Position numbers and translations under genes: made by a program. From positions 116,811-180,810 of the forward strand of contig JAFVVP010000005.1 in assembly GCA_017502135.1 (NCBI GenBank): a DNA stretch of 64,000 nt. Direction: 5' to 3'. Shown here one piece after another: positions 35,679 through 44,654 of this stretch. The notes beneath the pieces are model-generated. The model did not search any database, had not been told where the DNA came from, and worked only from the letters and a program-made list of their open reading frames with translations. The stretch comes from Clostridia bacterium (GTDB taxonomy: Bacteria > Bacillota > Clostridia > Oscillospirales > CAG-272). The stretch's first letter is position 1. Each line of letters begins with the position of its first letter.

Positions 35679-35694
35679 TGTCTCGTTTGAGACA
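35679..35694. promoter_or_regulatory. Candidate operator of the Crp/Fnr regulator
   Basis: A perfect inverted repeat TGTCTC-N4-GAGACA lies just downstream of the -10 and covers the expected start point, a position typical for repression. The N4 spacing fits Crp/Fnr-family sites, but the half-site differs from CRP (TGTGA) and FNR (TTGAT). Confidence 0.65.
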
Positions 35695-35699
35695 ATTAC

Positions 35700-35728
35700 A
35701 GTATACATCCATTTTCCAAATTTGTCAA
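35700..35728 (-). promoter_or_regulatory. Promoter of the regulator-ABC importer operon
   Basis: TTGACA, 17 bases, TATACT on the minus strand, immediately upstream of the palindrome. Confidence 0.85.
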
Positions 35729-35782
35729 GTCTTTTTCGCACAACACTATTTATGAATGAATTGTAAAGAAAACGGGAATTAT

Positions 35783-35811
35783 TTGAAATTCACGCGGAAA
35801 TGTTATACAAT
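35783..35811 (+). promoter_or_regulatory. Promoter of the nucleotidyltransferase-galE pair
   Basis: TTGAAA, 17 bases, TACAAT. The predicted start point is near 35818, which places the AAAGGA ribosome site of the TTG start at the very 5' end of the mRNA. Confidence 0.6.
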
Positions 35812-35828
35812 ATTATAAAGGACATTAC

Positions 35829-36788
35829 TTGTCCAATAATACCGGAAAGGATATTCCGTTTCACACGGACATGGAAAACAGTATGACTCTATTTGTATTG
35901 GCAGCAGGTCTCGGTTCGCGTTACGGCGGCCTCAAACAGCTTGACCCCATGACACCTCACGGTGAATTCATTATTGATTTCTCCATCTTCGACGCGATCC
36001 GCGCAGGTTTTGATCACGTAGTATTTATTATCAAGAAAGAGAATTACGACGTATTCCGCGAGACGATCGGTGCCCGCATTGAAAATAAGATAAAGGTAGA
36101 TTACGCTTTTCAGGCAATTGACAAACTCGTGCCCGCAGACAAGATCCCCGAAGGCCGCGTAAAGCCCTGGGGAACATTCCACGCGCTCCTTTGCGCCAAG
36201 GAATATCTTAACGAGCCGTTTGCGGTAATCAACGCTGACGACTTCTACGGTGCCGATGCTTATAAGAAAGTTGCGGACTTCTTGTGCGGCGTCGCACACA
36301 AAGACGACAACCGTTCCTTCGCCATGGTCGGATACCGTCTCGGAAACACGCTGACCGACGCTGGAAGCGTTGCACGCGGTGTATGCGAAACAAAAAACGG
36401 TATTCTCACGGTTATCAACGAACGCGCCAAAGTTTTCAAAGATCCAGACGGTGCACACTATGAAGACGAGAACGGCGCATCTGTCCCCGTATCGCCCGAT
36501 ACGCCGGTTTCTATGAACTTCTGGGGATTCACACCGGATTTCTTCAAGGATTCCGAAAAGTATTTCGGAGAATTCCTCAATGCCGAACACAAAGATCCGC
36601 TCAAAGCCGAGTGCTATCTCCCCGTGGTCGTGGGCGAGATGATCAAAAAAGGTGAGTGTGAGGTATCCGTACTTCAAACAACCGCCAAGTGGTACGGCGT
36701 GACCTATCTCGAGGACAAGCCGGGCGTCGTTGCCAAAATCCACGAAATGATTGAATCCGGCGAGTATCCGGACGGACTCTGGAAATAA
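35829..36788 (+). CDS. Sugar-phosphate nucleotidyltransferase family protein
   Basis: Up to 319 residues. The nucleotide-binding signature LFVLAAGLGSRYGGLKQLD and FAVINADDFYGADAY place it in the NDP-sugar pyrophosphorylase family (GT-A fold, metal Asp in NADD). The sugar and nucleotide are not deducible. The start is uncertain: TTG at 35829 has AAAGGA six bases upstream but sits close to the predicted mRNA end; ATGs at 35871 and 35883 fit the family N-terminus better but lack a ribosome site. It is followed 21 bases later by galE, suggesting supply of UDP-glucose/galactose for surface polymers. Confidence 0.85.
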   Translation: MSNNTGKDIPFHTDMENSMTLFVLAAGLGSRYGGLKQLDPMTPHGEFIIDFSIFDAIRAGFDHVVFIIKKENYDVFRETIGARIENKIKVDYAFQAIDKLVPADKIPEGRVKPWGTFHALLCAKEYLNEPFAVINADDFYGADAYKKVADFLCGVAHKDDNRSFAMVGYRLGNTLTDAGSVARGVCETKNGILTVINERAKVFKDPDGAHYEDENGASVPVSPDTPVSMNFWGFTPDFFKDSEKYFGEFLNAEHKDPLKAECYLPVVVGEMIKKGECEVSVLQTTAKWYGVTYLEDKPGVVAKIHEMIESGEYPDGLWK

Positions 36789-36809
36789 TTTCTCAGAAAG
36801 GATTATATT

Positions 36810-37826
36810 ATGGCAATTCTTGTTACAGGCGGCACCGGCTATATCGGTTCTCACACGGTCGTTGAACTTCAAAACGCAGGATACGACGTTATCGTTTGCG
36901 ATAATCTGTCCAATTCCTCCGAGAAATCTCTTGCCCGTGTGGAACAAATCACCGGAAAGCCCGTAAAATTTTATAAATCCGATATCCGCGATCACGCCGC
37001 GATGGATGCGATCTTCGAAAATGAAGCCATCACGGCCGTTATCCATTTTGCGGGACTCAAAGCGGTAGGTGAATCCGTCTTAAAACCATGGGAATACTAC
37101 GATAACAACGTTACCGGTACACTGACCCTTGTCGATGCAATGCGTAAGCATAACGTGAAAAATATCATTTTCTCTTCCTCCGCCACAGTTTACGGCACAC
37201 CCGCATTCGTTCCGATCACCGAAGAGTGTCCGAAAGGGCAGTGTACAAACCCCTACGGCTGGACGAAATCCATGCTGGAACAGATCCTGACCGATATTTA
37301 TACAGCTGACAATGAGTGGAACGTAGTGCTCCTCCGCTACTTCAATCCGATCGGTGCACACAAAAGCGGTCTCATCGGAGAGGACCCAAACGGAATTCCA
37401 AACAATCTCATGCCGTACGTTACGCAAGTAGCTGTTGGTATTCGTCCCGAGCTCGGTGTATTCGGAAACGATTACGACACGCACGACGGCACGGGTGTGC
37501 GCGATTATATTCACGTTGTAGACCTCGCCGTCGGACACGTGAAAGCACTCCGAAAAACGGAAGAGAACGCTGGACTCAAGATCTACAATCTCGGTACCGG
37601 CAATGGCTACAGCGTTCTTGACATCGTACACAATTTTGAAAAGGCAACCGGCGTAAAGATCCCGTACTCAATCAAACCGCGCCGCCCCGGAGATATCGCA
37701 ACCTGCTATGCAAATGCAGACCTTGCCGCATCCGATCTCGGATGGCGTGCAGAAAACGGCATTCTGGAAATGTGCGCCGATGCATGGCGCTGGCAGAAAA
37801 ACAACCCGCACGGTTATAGTGACTAA
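36810..37826 (+). CDS. galE: UDP-glucose 4-epimerase
   Basis: 338 residues. The NAD-binding [11 protein letters not shown] is at residues 7-17; [10 protein letters not shown] and the catalytic YGWTK (Tyr-x-x-x-Lys) follow, then the [17 protein letters not shown] segment typical of GalE. It interconverts UDP-glucose and UDP-galactose in the cytoplasm. GAAAGGA precedes the ATG. It is the likely supplier of galactosyl residues for cell-surface glycans, in operon with the nucleotidyltransferase. Confidence 0.95.
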   Translation: MAILVTGGTGYIGSHTVVELQNAGYDVIVCDNLSNSSEKSLARVEQITGKPVKFYKSDIRDHAAMDAIFENEAITAVIHFAGLKAVGESVLKPWEYYDNNVTGTLTLVDAMRKHNVKNIIFSSSATVYGTPAFVPITEECPKGQCTNPYGWTKSMLEQILTDIYTADNEWNVVLLRYFNPIGAHKSGLIGEDPNGIPNNLMPYVTQVAVGIRPELGVFGNDYDTHDGTGVRDYIHVVDLAVGHVKALRKTEENAGLKIYNLGTGNGYSVLDIVHNFEKATGVKIPYSIKPRRPGDIATCYANADLAASDLGWRAENGILEMCADAWRWQKNNPHGYSD

Positions 37827-37839
37827 TAAAACAAAAGAA

Positions 37840-37868
37840 AACACCGCAGTCTGAATGACTGCGGTGTT
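37840..37868. terminator. Bidirectional terminator, galE / argH
   Basis: AACACCGCAGTC, a 5-base loop and GACTGCGGTGTT: a perfect 12-bp stem between convergent genes, flanked by A- and T-rich ends. Confidence 0.9.
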
Positions 37869-37877
37869 TATATTTAC

Positions 37878-39257
37878 TTACGCTTTCAAATATCCTTCGA
37901 GTAAATCGATCTGATGCAGAACCGAGGCAGGGGCAGGGCCGCCGTATGCGCCGCGCTCCTTCACGCACGTTTCCAGGCTGATCGCAGTATATACCTCTTC
38001 ATCAAACAGAGACGAGTAAGATTTATAGACGTCCATAGAAAGCTCTTCCAGCGTCGTATCTTCGGCAATACAGTGCGCAACCAGGCGTCCGCTGATCTTA
38101 TATGCATCCCGAAAAGCCATGCCGCGTTTCACAAGATAGTCTGCGCAGTCCGTGGCGTTAATAAATCCGCGGGATGCGGCACGCCGCATCGAATCCTTAC
38201 GGACTATCATCGTTTCGAACATAGCGGTGAAAACCTCGACGGCGATTTTCGTGTTGTCGAGCGCATCAAAGATCGCCTCCTTGTCCTCCTGCATATCTTT
38301 GTTGTACGCGAGAGGGAGTCCCTTCATCATCGTCAGAAGTGTTGTTAGATCTCCATAGACACGTCCGGTCTTTCCACGCACAAGTTCTGCGACGTCAGGA
38401 TTCTTTTTCTGCGGCATTATGGACGAGCCGGTGGAGTACGCATCATCAAGCTCGATAAATTTGAACTCGGACGAACACCAAAGAATGATCTCCTCCGCAA
38501 AGCGGCTCATGTGCATCATAAGGATGGAAAGTGCCGAGCATAGCTCGATGACGAAATCGCGATCAGACACACCGTCCATGCTGTTCTCCGTAACGGAGGA
38601 AAAGCCGAGAAGTTCTGCCACACGGTGGCGGTCAATCGGATACGTAGTGGAGGCCAATGCACCCGAGCCGAGCGGCATCACGTCCGTACGGCGGTATACG
38701 TCCTCGAGACGGTCCATATCGCGCATAAACATCTGTGCGTAGGCAAGGATATAGTGCGCAAACGTTACCGGCTGTGCACGCTGCAAATGCGTGTAGCCCG
38801 GCATTACCGTATCGATGTTTTCCTTGGCTTTTTCACAAATAGCACCAAGAAGGGAACCGACAAGAGATTTTACCGCAGTTATCTCATCTTTCAGGTGCAT
38901 GCGGATATCCAGTGCTACCTGATCGTTGCGGCTGCGTGCCGTATGGAGACGTTTTCCAGTCTCCCCGATGCGTTCGGTCAGAACTGCCTCGATAAACATA
39001 TGTATATCTTCCGCTTCAGGATCAATCCGGAGCGCACCGTTTTCAAGATCAGCGAGGATCTCTCCAAGAGCTTCTACAATTTTCTCGGACTCCTCTTTTT
39101 CAATGATACCGCATTCGCCGAGCATAGTTGCGTGCGCGATAGAGCCTTTGATATCCGAACGGTACATACGCCAGTCGAAAGAGATGGATGAGTTGAAATC
39201 ATTTACGCGCGAATCTACCGCTTTGGAAAAACGCGCATCCCACATTTTACCTTTCAT
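37878..39257 (-). CDS. argH: Argininosuccinate lyase
   Basis: 459 residues from the ATG at 39257, with GAGG five bases upstream. Fumarase-superfamily motifs: [31 protein letters not shown] and the signature [15 protein letters not shown]. It releases fumarate and arginine in the last step of arginine synthesis. argG lies upstream on the same strand, with a hairpin between them that may reduce read-through. Confidence 0.96.
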   Translation of the reverse strand: MKGKMWDARFSKAVDSRVNDFNSSISFDWRMYRSDIKGSIAHATMLGECGIIEKEESEKIVEALGEILADLENGALRIDPEAEDIHMFIEAVLTERIGETGKRLHTARSRNDQVALDIRMHLKDEITAVKSLVGSLLGAICEKAKENIDTVMPGYTHLQRAQPVTFAHYILAYAQMFMRDMDRLEDVYRRTDVMPLGSGALASTTYPIDRHRVAELLGFSSVTENSMDGVSDRDFVIELCSALSILMMHMSRFAEEIILWCSSEFKFIELDDAYSTGSSIMPQKKNPDVAELVRGKTGRVYGDLTTLLTMMKGLPLAYNKDMQEDKEAIFDALDNTKIAVEVFTAMFETMIVRKDSMRRAASRGFINATDCADYLVKRGMAFRDAYKISGRLVAHCIAEDTTLEELSMDVYKSYSSLFDEEVYTAISLETCVKERGAYGGPAPASVLHQIDLLEGYLKA

Positions 39258-39284
39258 AAACACCTCAAATTATCGATGTATAAA

Positions 39285-39315
39285 ATGACCTGGCCGTCTG
39301 GCAGTCAGGTCATTT
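39285..39315 (-). terminator. Hairpin between argG and argH
   Basis: On the minus strand TGACCTG ... CAGGTCA encloses an inner arm pair and is followed by TTTTAT. A partial terminator between the two arginine genes. Confidence 0.55.
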
Positions 39316-39324
39316 CTACTAAAT

Positions 39325-40545
39325 TTATTTGCTGCCGAGAAGCTTGGCGCGAACCTTGATCGGGAGGCCGAACAAGTTAATGAATCCGGCAGAATCTGCC
39401 TGATTGTAATCTTCGTCTTCGCCGAAGGATGCGGTCTGCTCATCGTACAGCGTGTAAGGAGATGTCACGCCGGCGTTAATGATGTTGCCTTTGTAAAGCT
39501 TTAGTTTTACGTCACCGGTAACCGTTTCATTCACCTTGTCAACGAACGTGCACAGAGCCTCGCGAAGAGGAGTGAACCACTGTCCGTTGTAGGTGAGATC
39601 TGCCATTTTGGGTGCAATCTGCGCCTGCATGAAGTGGAAGGTTTCCTTGTCGAGAGTGATCGTCTCAAGAACATTGTGTGCTTTGTAGAGGATCGTACCG
39701 GCGGGCGTCTCGTAAACGCCGCGGCTCTTCATACCGACGAGACGGTTTTCAACGATATCAAGAATACCGACGCCGTTAGCACCGCCGATAGCGTTCAGTT
39801 TCTCAATAAGAGCAACACCGTCCATTTCCACGCCGTCAAGTGCGGTAGGAATACCTTTTTCGAAATGGATCGTTACATAGGTCGGCGTGTCGGGTGCCTG
39901 CTCGGGAGACACACCCAGTTCCAAAAAACCTTCCTTTTGGTAGTCGGGCTCGTTTGCGGGACTCTCGAGATCCATACCTTCGTGACTCAAATGCCAGAGG
40001 TTCTTATCCTTAGAATAGTTCGTCTCGCGATTGATCTTGAGAGGGATATTGTGCGCTTCCGCATAGTCGATCTCTTCCTCGCGGGATTTGATGTCCCAAA
40101 CTCTCCAGGGAGCGATAATCTCCATCTCGGGAGCGAATGCCTTGATCGTCAGTTCAAAACGAACCTGGTCGTTACCCTTACCGGTACAGCCGTGGCAGAT
40201 CGCATCAGCACCTTCGGCCTTGGCAATCTCTACGAGGCGTTTCGCGATGCAGGGACGTGCGTGGGAAGTACCGAGAAGATAATCCTCATACTTGGCGTCG
40301 GCCTTAAGACAGGGCCAAATGAAGTCTTCAACATACTCTTTGCGAAGATCCTCAATATACAACTTGGACGCACCGGTTTTGAGTGCCTTTTCCTCCAATC
40401 CGTCAAGTTCCGTGCCCTGACCGACGTCACCGGAAACAGCGATCACTTCGCATCCGGGGTAATTTTCCTTCAGCCATGGAATAATAATGGAGGTGTCAAG
40501 ACCACCGGAGTACGCAAGAACAATTTTTTTGATTTCCTTTTTCAT
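39325..40545 (-). CDS. argG: Argininosuccinate synthase
   Basis: 406 residues. The N-terminal ATP-binding P-loop reads [17 protein letters not shown], followed by [14 protein letters not shown] and the GRETNYSKD-like segment ([16 protein letters not shown]). It condenses citrulline with aspartate using ATP. It starts at an ATG after GAGG and has a full-consensus promoter. No other arginine gene lies in the window, so citrulline supply is encoded elsewhere. Confidence 0.97.
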   Translation of the reverse strand: MKKEIKKIVLAYSGGLDTSIIIPWLKENYPGCEVIAVSGDVGQGTELDGLEEKALKTGASKLYIEDLRKEYVEDFIWPCLKADAKYEDYLLGTSHARPCIAKRLVEIAKAEGADAICHGCTGKGNDQVRFELTIKAFAPEMEIIAPWRVWDIKSREEEIDYAEAHNIPLKINRETNYSKDKNLWHLSHEGMDLESPANEPDYQKEGFLELGVSPEQAPDTPTYVTIHFEKGIPTALDGVEMDGVALIEKLNAIGGANGVGILDIVENRLVGMKSRGVYETPAGTILYKAHNVLETITLDKETFHFMQAQIAPKMADLTYNGQWFTPLREALCTFVDKVNETVTGDVKLKLYKGNIINAGVTSPYTLYDEQTASFGEDEDYNQADSAGFINLFGLPIKVRAKLLGSK

Positions 40546-40558
40546 TTTTCTACCTCAA

Positions 40559-40589
40559 TGAATAATTATAATGTTTGAATAAAAAATTA
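40559..40589. promoter_or_regulatory. Candidate ArgR boxes in the argG leader
   Basis: Two tandem AT-rich imperfect copies, TGAATAATTATAAT and TGAATAAAAAATTA, resemble the left half and core of the ARG box (TGAATWWWWATTCA). They lie between the -10 and the start codon. The second halves are poor, so this is tentative. Confidence 0.4.
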
Positions 40590-40596
40590 TGTATTA

Positions 40597-40625
40597 ATTA
40601 TACCGCATAGTCTGCAGTTTGTCAA
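40597..40625 (-). promoter_or_regulatory. Consensus argG promoter
   Basis: TTGACA, exactly 17 bases, TATAAT on the minus strand. Full consensus implies strong basal transcription that would need repression. Confidence 0.9.
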
Positions 40626-40630
40626 TACCC

Positions 40631-40684
40631 GTTGTGCATAAATATTCTCACAAAAGCAAAAATATGCAAAGCATTATGCACAAC
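40631..40684. repeat. Perfect 11-base inverted repeat upstream of argG
   Basis: GTTGTGCATAA at 40631-40641 and TTATGCACAAC at 40674-40684 are exact inverted copies 32 bases apart. A further TATGCA half-site lies at 40663-40668. The array sits just upstream of the argG -35, in the divergent gap shared with the deacetylase gene. The remaining part of this 292-base gap is AT-rich with no further recognisable feature. Confidence 0.6.
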
Positions 40685-40837
40685 TGCGCGTGAAATCACA
40701 CGCAACACCAATATTATACTACTGACCGTGTAAAATAACAAGACAAATTTGTAACAAATCCGTTTTTTCGGCGGAAATTTCTTCGGTTATTTTCGAAGAG
40801 GGAAGCAACAATAAAAACGAAACGAAAGGAGTTTTTT

Positions 40838-41638
40838 ATGAAACTGAAAAAATCTTTACTCATAGCATTCGTTATCTGCCTTACCGTGTGCGCAATAATG
40901 CCGCTCTCGGCACAAAGCATATCAACAAAACCGCTGAACTGGTACTGCCGCCACGAAAAAGACGGTAAGCAGCCTATGTGCGATTCGGAGATGCACTTCA
41001 TCGAGAAGTATGACGGATACTATATTGATACCAAAAACTGCGATCCGGCTGCTGCAGAAAAAGTAATCTACCTTACCTTTGATGTCGGGTATGAAAACGG
41101 AAATGTTGCAAAAATACTCGATACGCTTAAAGCCGAAGACGTCCCCGCAGCGTTTTTTGTTCTCGATCATCTTGTGAAAAGCGAGCCGCAGCTTGTAAAG
41201 CGTATGGCAAGCGAAGGACATCTCGTTTGCAATCACACCGCTTCGCACCGCGATATGACGAAAGTGCATTCAGCCGAAATATTCACGGCAGAACTCAAAA
41301 AACTGGAAGATTCCTGTGCTGAGATCGGTGTAACCACGGCGAAATACTACCGCCCGCCTGAAGGACGATTCTCGGAAGAAAATCTAAAATTTGCGATGGA
41401 CGCAGGATTCAAAACTGTATTTTGGAGTTTTGGATACGTCGACTGGGATAACGAACGTCAGATGGCACCCGATGATGCAATGACAAAAATATTTGACGGG
41501 CTTCACAACGGGGAAGTACTTCTTCTGCACCCCACCTCTGAAACAAATGCAAAAATTATGCCGGATCTGATCCGTGAACTTCGGGCACGCGGCTACCGTT
41601 TTGGGACGCTGGCCGAACTGACGCAAGCCGATAACTAA
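40838..41638 (+). CDS. PdaA-like peptidoglycan N-acetylmuramic acid deacetylase
   Basis: 266 residues with a cleavable signal peptide (to about residue 25, PLSAQS). The mature start (LNWYCRHEKDGKQP...KYDGYYID) is typical of the delta-lactam-forming PdaA family rather than general chitin deacetylases. NodB motifs: YLTFDVGYENG, where Val replaces the Asp or Asn that usually follows the first Asp; HTASHRDM (H-x3-H); and RPPEGRFSE. PdaA makes the muramic-delta-lactam of spore cortex in Bacillus. It is followed after 15 bases by a second deacetylase gene. Confidence 0.85.
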   Translation: MKLKKSLLIAFVICLTVCAIMPLSAQSISTKPLNWYCRHEKDGKQPMCDSEMHFIEKYDGYYIDTKNCDPAAAEKVIYLTFDVGYENGNVAKILDTLKAEDVPAAFFVLDHLVKSEPQLVKRMASEGHLVCNHTASHRDMTKVHSAEIFTAELKKLEDSCAEIGVTTAKYYRPPEGRFSEENLKFAMDAGFKTVFWSFGYVDWDNERQMAPDDAMTKIFDGLHNGEVLLLHPTSETNAKIMPDLIRELRARGYRFGTLAELTQADN

Positions 41639-41653
41639 AAAACGAAAGGAACG

Positions 41654-42364
41654 ATGCGTATGCGCCGCTGTGTTTCAGTATTTCTTCTCATTATTTTTTC
41701 CGTTCGCATAGCATCGATTACGGTTTCGGGAGTTTCATCGGCATCTGAGACGGAAAAAAGTGTTTATTCCTCGCACGACAACGAGAGCAGAAAAATCGCC
41801 ATCACCTTTGACGACGGTCCGCACCCGCGGTACACCGCCGAAATCCTCGACATTCTCGCTGAACATGGTGCCCATGCCACCTTTTTCATTATTGGAGATA
41901 ACGCTAAGAACTATCCCGATATCCTTTCACGTATCCAAAAAGAAGGACACGAGATCGGCAACCATACCTACTTGCATAGAAATCTCCAGAAAACGACACC
42001 GGACATTATCCGAAAACAAATACTGGATGCTGAACAGACCATTCTAGAACTAACCGATCAGAGAACAAAATTGCTTCGGCCGCCGGGCGGGTTGTACGAT
42101 CAGAAAGTATGTGACACAGCGCGTTCACTTGATTACGAAGTTATTCTTTGGACGATCGACACAAAAGACTGGACGCATCCAACCGTTGACGAGATCGTCG
42201 AGAAAGTAGAAGCAAATATCAAAACCGGCGACATTATCCTGTGCCACGATTTTATCGGCGGCGGATCAACGCCAACCCCGGATGCCCTAAGGCGGATCAT
42301 CCCCGATCTCACAAGGGAGGGGTACGAATTCGTTACCGTTTCCGAATTAATCCACTCAAAATAA
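41654..42364 (+). CDS. Secreted polysaccharide deacetylase (NodB/CE4)
   Basis: 236 residues with an N-terminal signal or anchor. All CE4 motifs are intact: ITFDDGPHPRYT with both Asp, HTYLHRNL (metal His pair), RPPGGLYD, DTKDWTHP and a terminal LCHDFIGGG with the catalytic His. It deacetylates GlcNAc-type residues in peptidoglycan or another surface glycan. It is probably co-transcribed with the PdaA-like gene, giving one canonical and one lactam-type deacetylase side by side. Confidence 0.9.
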   Translation: MRMRRCVSVFLLIIFSVRIASITVSGVSSASETEKSVYSSHDNESRKIAITFDDGPHPRYTAEILDILAEHGAHATFFIIGDNAKNYPDILSRIQKEGHEIGNHTYLHRNLQKTTPDIIRKQILDAEQTILELTDQRTKLLRPPGGLYDQKVCDTARSLDYEVILWTIDTKDWTHPTVDEIVEKVEANIKTGDIILCHDFIGGGSTPTPDALRRIIPDLTREGYEFVTVSELIHSK

Positions 42365-42398
42365 AGAGAAGCGCCTCATTTGAGAGGTGCTTCTCTTT
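42365..42398. terminator. Bidirectional terminator, deacetylase / GNAT
   Basis: AGAGAAGC-CCTC and GAGG-GCTTCTCT pair (one G-T pair) around a short AT loop, followed by TT. Confidence 0.8.
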
Positions 42399-42404
42399 CG
42401 TCGG

Positions 42405-42980
42405 TCATTCGTTACGATATTCGGAACGAAGAATGGAGCAGACGCCAATCGTCCTATAACTCTCCTTAATTAACATTGACTCTCGCTGTAATCCCTCAAA
42501 AGACATTCCGCATTTCTCCATAGCACGGCGGCTTCTTTCGTTACCTTCAATATATTTTGCCTCGATTCTGTGCAGATTCAGATCAAAAAAACCTACCTGC
42601 AGCACGGCACGGATCGCCTCGGCGGCAAGCCCTTGCCCCCAGTATTCGCGATTGAATACGTATCCGATCTCTCCGCTGTTGTGCGAGAAATCGAGAGACG
42701 TAAACCCGCACGTACCGATCATTTTATTGTTTCCCCTAAAGACTACCGCCCAATCACGAAAATCCCCCGATCGGTATTTCGGCAAAACATACGTAATATA
42801 CCGAAGAGTATAGTTCTCACTCGGATGTACGTTCCACGTGAGAAATTCTGTAACGAGAGGATCCCTCGCATATTCGTACATATCTCGGTAATCCGTCTTT
42901 TTAAGACGCCGCAAAACAAGGCGCGGCGTGGTAAGTTCGGGTGGATCACGAAAATAGCGGACGGCGGCATCTTTATTCAT
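42405..42980 (-). CDS. GNAT N-acetyltransferase, RimJ/RimL type
   Basis: 191 residues with the RimJ/RimL pattern: TPRLVLRRLKKTDYRDMYEY at the N-terminus, IGTCGFTSLD, GEIGYVFNREYWGQGLAAEAI (acetyl-CoA loop) and NERSRRAMEKCGM. It transfers acetyl from acetyl-CoA to an N-terminal amine or a small molecule; the substrate is unknown. A GGGGATC site precedes the ATG. It is divergent from proC and looks monocistronic. Confidence 0.9.
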   Translation of the reverse strand: MNKDAAVRYFRDPPELTTPRLVLRRLKKTDYRDMYEYARDPLVTEFLTWNVHPSENYTLRYITYVLPKYRSGDFRDWAVVFRGNNKMIGTCGFTSLDFSHNSGEIGYVFNREYWGQGLAAEAIRAVLQVGFFDLNLHRIEAKYIEGNERSRRAMEKCGMSFEGLQRESMLIKESYRTIGVCSILRSEYRNE

Positions 42981-43102
42981 TTACGATCCCCTGATTTATA
43001 TTATTTCTATCATCACACACATATTATATTCCTTTACAAAGTGAATTGCAACCAATAGAGTGAAAATTTGCAATTGTTAAATATAAATTTTCGATTCAAT
43101 TA

Positions 43103-43131
43103 TTGAAAGATACGACCGTTCGTGCTATAAT
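43103..43131 (+). promoter_or_regulatory. proC promoter
   Basis: TTGAAA, 17 bases, TATAAT, with the start codon about 30 bases after the -10. Confidence 0.85.
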
Positions 43132-43161
43132 ATTACATATTATTCAGTGAGGCGTGATTAT

Positions 43162-43980
43162 ATGGCTACTCGAAACTCTATTGCTTTTCTCGGCGTCGGT
43201 AACATGGGCGGTGCTATCGTAAAAGGAATTTTGACAAGCGGTCTCTTTTCTCCCGAGAACGTTGTACTTTGTGACGTTTTCAAAGAGAAATGCGAATCGT
43301 TTATCAGCCTTGGATGCAGATACACCTCCCAATTAACAGAAGCCGTGCAAAGAGCAGATATCGTTCTTCTGTCCGTTAAACCGCAGCAGATGGATGAAGT
43401 GTTTGGTGAAATCCGCCCCCTTATCAGCGGCAAACTGGTTCTTTCCATTGCCGCCGGGTTGCCGATTGAAAAAATCGCTGTCAATCTGCCGGGGGCGTCC
43501 GTTGTTCGTATCATGCCAAACACACCGCTTCTTCTCGGCGAAGGCGTGAGTGCGCTTTGCCGCCGCCCCGACGTATCTTTCGTTTCAGAGGAAGATTTTG
43601 CACTCGCATTCCGTATTTTTTCTGCATCCGGAATGGCCGTGGAGTTAGCGGAAGAGCAGATCAACCCTATCACTGCACTCACCTCCAGCTCCATCGCATA
43701 TTTCGCCCGTTTCATCGGTGATATGTATGAATGGGCAATCGAAAACGGCTTCAGCCCCTCAAAGGAAACAATGGAAATGATCTGCCGTTCCGCCATCGGA
43801 ACCTCTGCATTGCTTATAAAAACCGACTTTGATCCCAAAACACTCGAAGCGGCCGTTACATCAAAAGGCGGCACCACCGCAGCGGCGATGAAGGTGTTCA
43901 CCGAAGAGGGGATTGACACGATAATCCCCAAAGCTATGGACGCTTGCCTTCACCGTGCCGATGAACTGGCCGGCAAATAA
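43162..43980 (+). CDS. proC: Pyrroline-5-carboxylate reductase
   Basis: 272 residues from the ATG at 43162. The NAD(P)-binding start AFLGVGNMGGAIVKGIL, VLLSVKPQQMDEV and the signature SSSIAYFARFIGDMYEWAIENG region near residue 180, with the C-terminal TSKGGTTAAAMKVF, define ProC. It reduces pyrroline-5-carboxylate to proline. proS, which consumes proline, is elsewhere in the window, but no proA/proB is present. Confidence 0.95.
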   Translation: MATRNSIAFLGVGNMGGAIVKGILTSGLFSPENVVLCDVFKEKCESFISLGCRYTSQLTEAVQRADIVLLSVKPQQMDEVFGEIRPLISGKLVLSIAAGLPIEKIAVNLPGASVVRIMPNTPLLLGEGVSALCRRPDVSFVSEEDFALAFRIFSASGMAVELAEEQINPITALTSSSIAYFARFIGDMYEWAIENGFSPSKETMEMICRSAIGTSALLIKTDFDPKTLEAAVTSKGGTTAAAMKVFTEEGIDTIIPKAMDACLHRADELAGK

Positions 43981-44058
43981 TGCGTTCGCTGTAAACATAC
44001 AAAAAAGCACGTCCGCATATACTGTGTCAGAATGATTTTATGCCCGGAGGTGGAGAGT

Positions 44059-44601
44059 TTGACACAGTCAACCGCGTATTACACGGATATATCGTCGGAG
44101 AATCGGCTATCTCGAAATATCATCGTTCCTTTTGTGGCAATCTCGTCCGTTATAATTTTCACAGTCATCGGTTTTTTTGGCGTTTCAGTCGCTTTCCCCG
44201 ACGGAGCGAATTTCGAACTGCAGAAAATTGACGTATACGCCGGCTGTGAGCTGCCGATGGAATACATAATGCGTGCTGCTGCTTTGTGCCAGCCTGTTTT
44301 CTGGCTCATCGGATTACTCTTTGTAAGCGGTTACGTAATGTTTGAAAATTTCTTTATCGGCGTATTTTTCGCCGTGCAAGGCGCCGCTTTTGGCATTTTA
44401 CTGCGACTTTCATCGCTTTCAGATCCGAAAACATCACTTCACTGTATAGCGCTTCATACTTTACTCATTCTCATTTTTGTTGCATTTACGGCCGTTTGTC
44501 GAACGAGCAAAGGTGTACTCCCACCCCAAGACGCATTCGTCTACTCACTGATAACAGCCGGCATTGCATCTATGATTCTCGTCATCTCTTCTATACTGTA
44601 A
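44059..44601 (+). CDS. Polytopic membrane protein of unknown function
   Basis: 180 residues from a TTG at 44059, with GGAGGTG seven bases upstream; the in-frame ATG at 44032 would place this ribosome site inside the gene. About five hydrophobic helices are visible, after a short polar N-terminus (TQSTAYYTDISSENRLSRN). The segment between the first two helices, with VAFPDGANFELQK and CELPMEY, is probably extracellular. I recognise no family. It lies 78 bases after proC and 53 before the DUF624-type gene. Confidence 0.65.
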   Translation: MTQSTAYYTDISSENRLSRNIIVPFVAISSVIIFTVIGFFGVSVAFPDGANFELQKIDVYAGCELPMEYIMRAAALCQPVFWLIGLLFVSGYVMFENFFIGVFFAVQGAAFGILLRLSSLSDPKTSLHCIALHTLLILIFVAFTAVCRTSKGVLPPQDAFVYSLITAGIASMILVISSIL

Positions 44602-44654
44602 CACTTATCGAAAACTTACCGAAAGGGTACACCGAAACGGTGTGGACGTAAAAA

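Noticed and set aside
35889-37046. A 385-codon frame antisense to the nucleotidyltransferase and galE
   Set aside because: It spans two genes on the opposite strand including their intergenic gap; no coding evidence.
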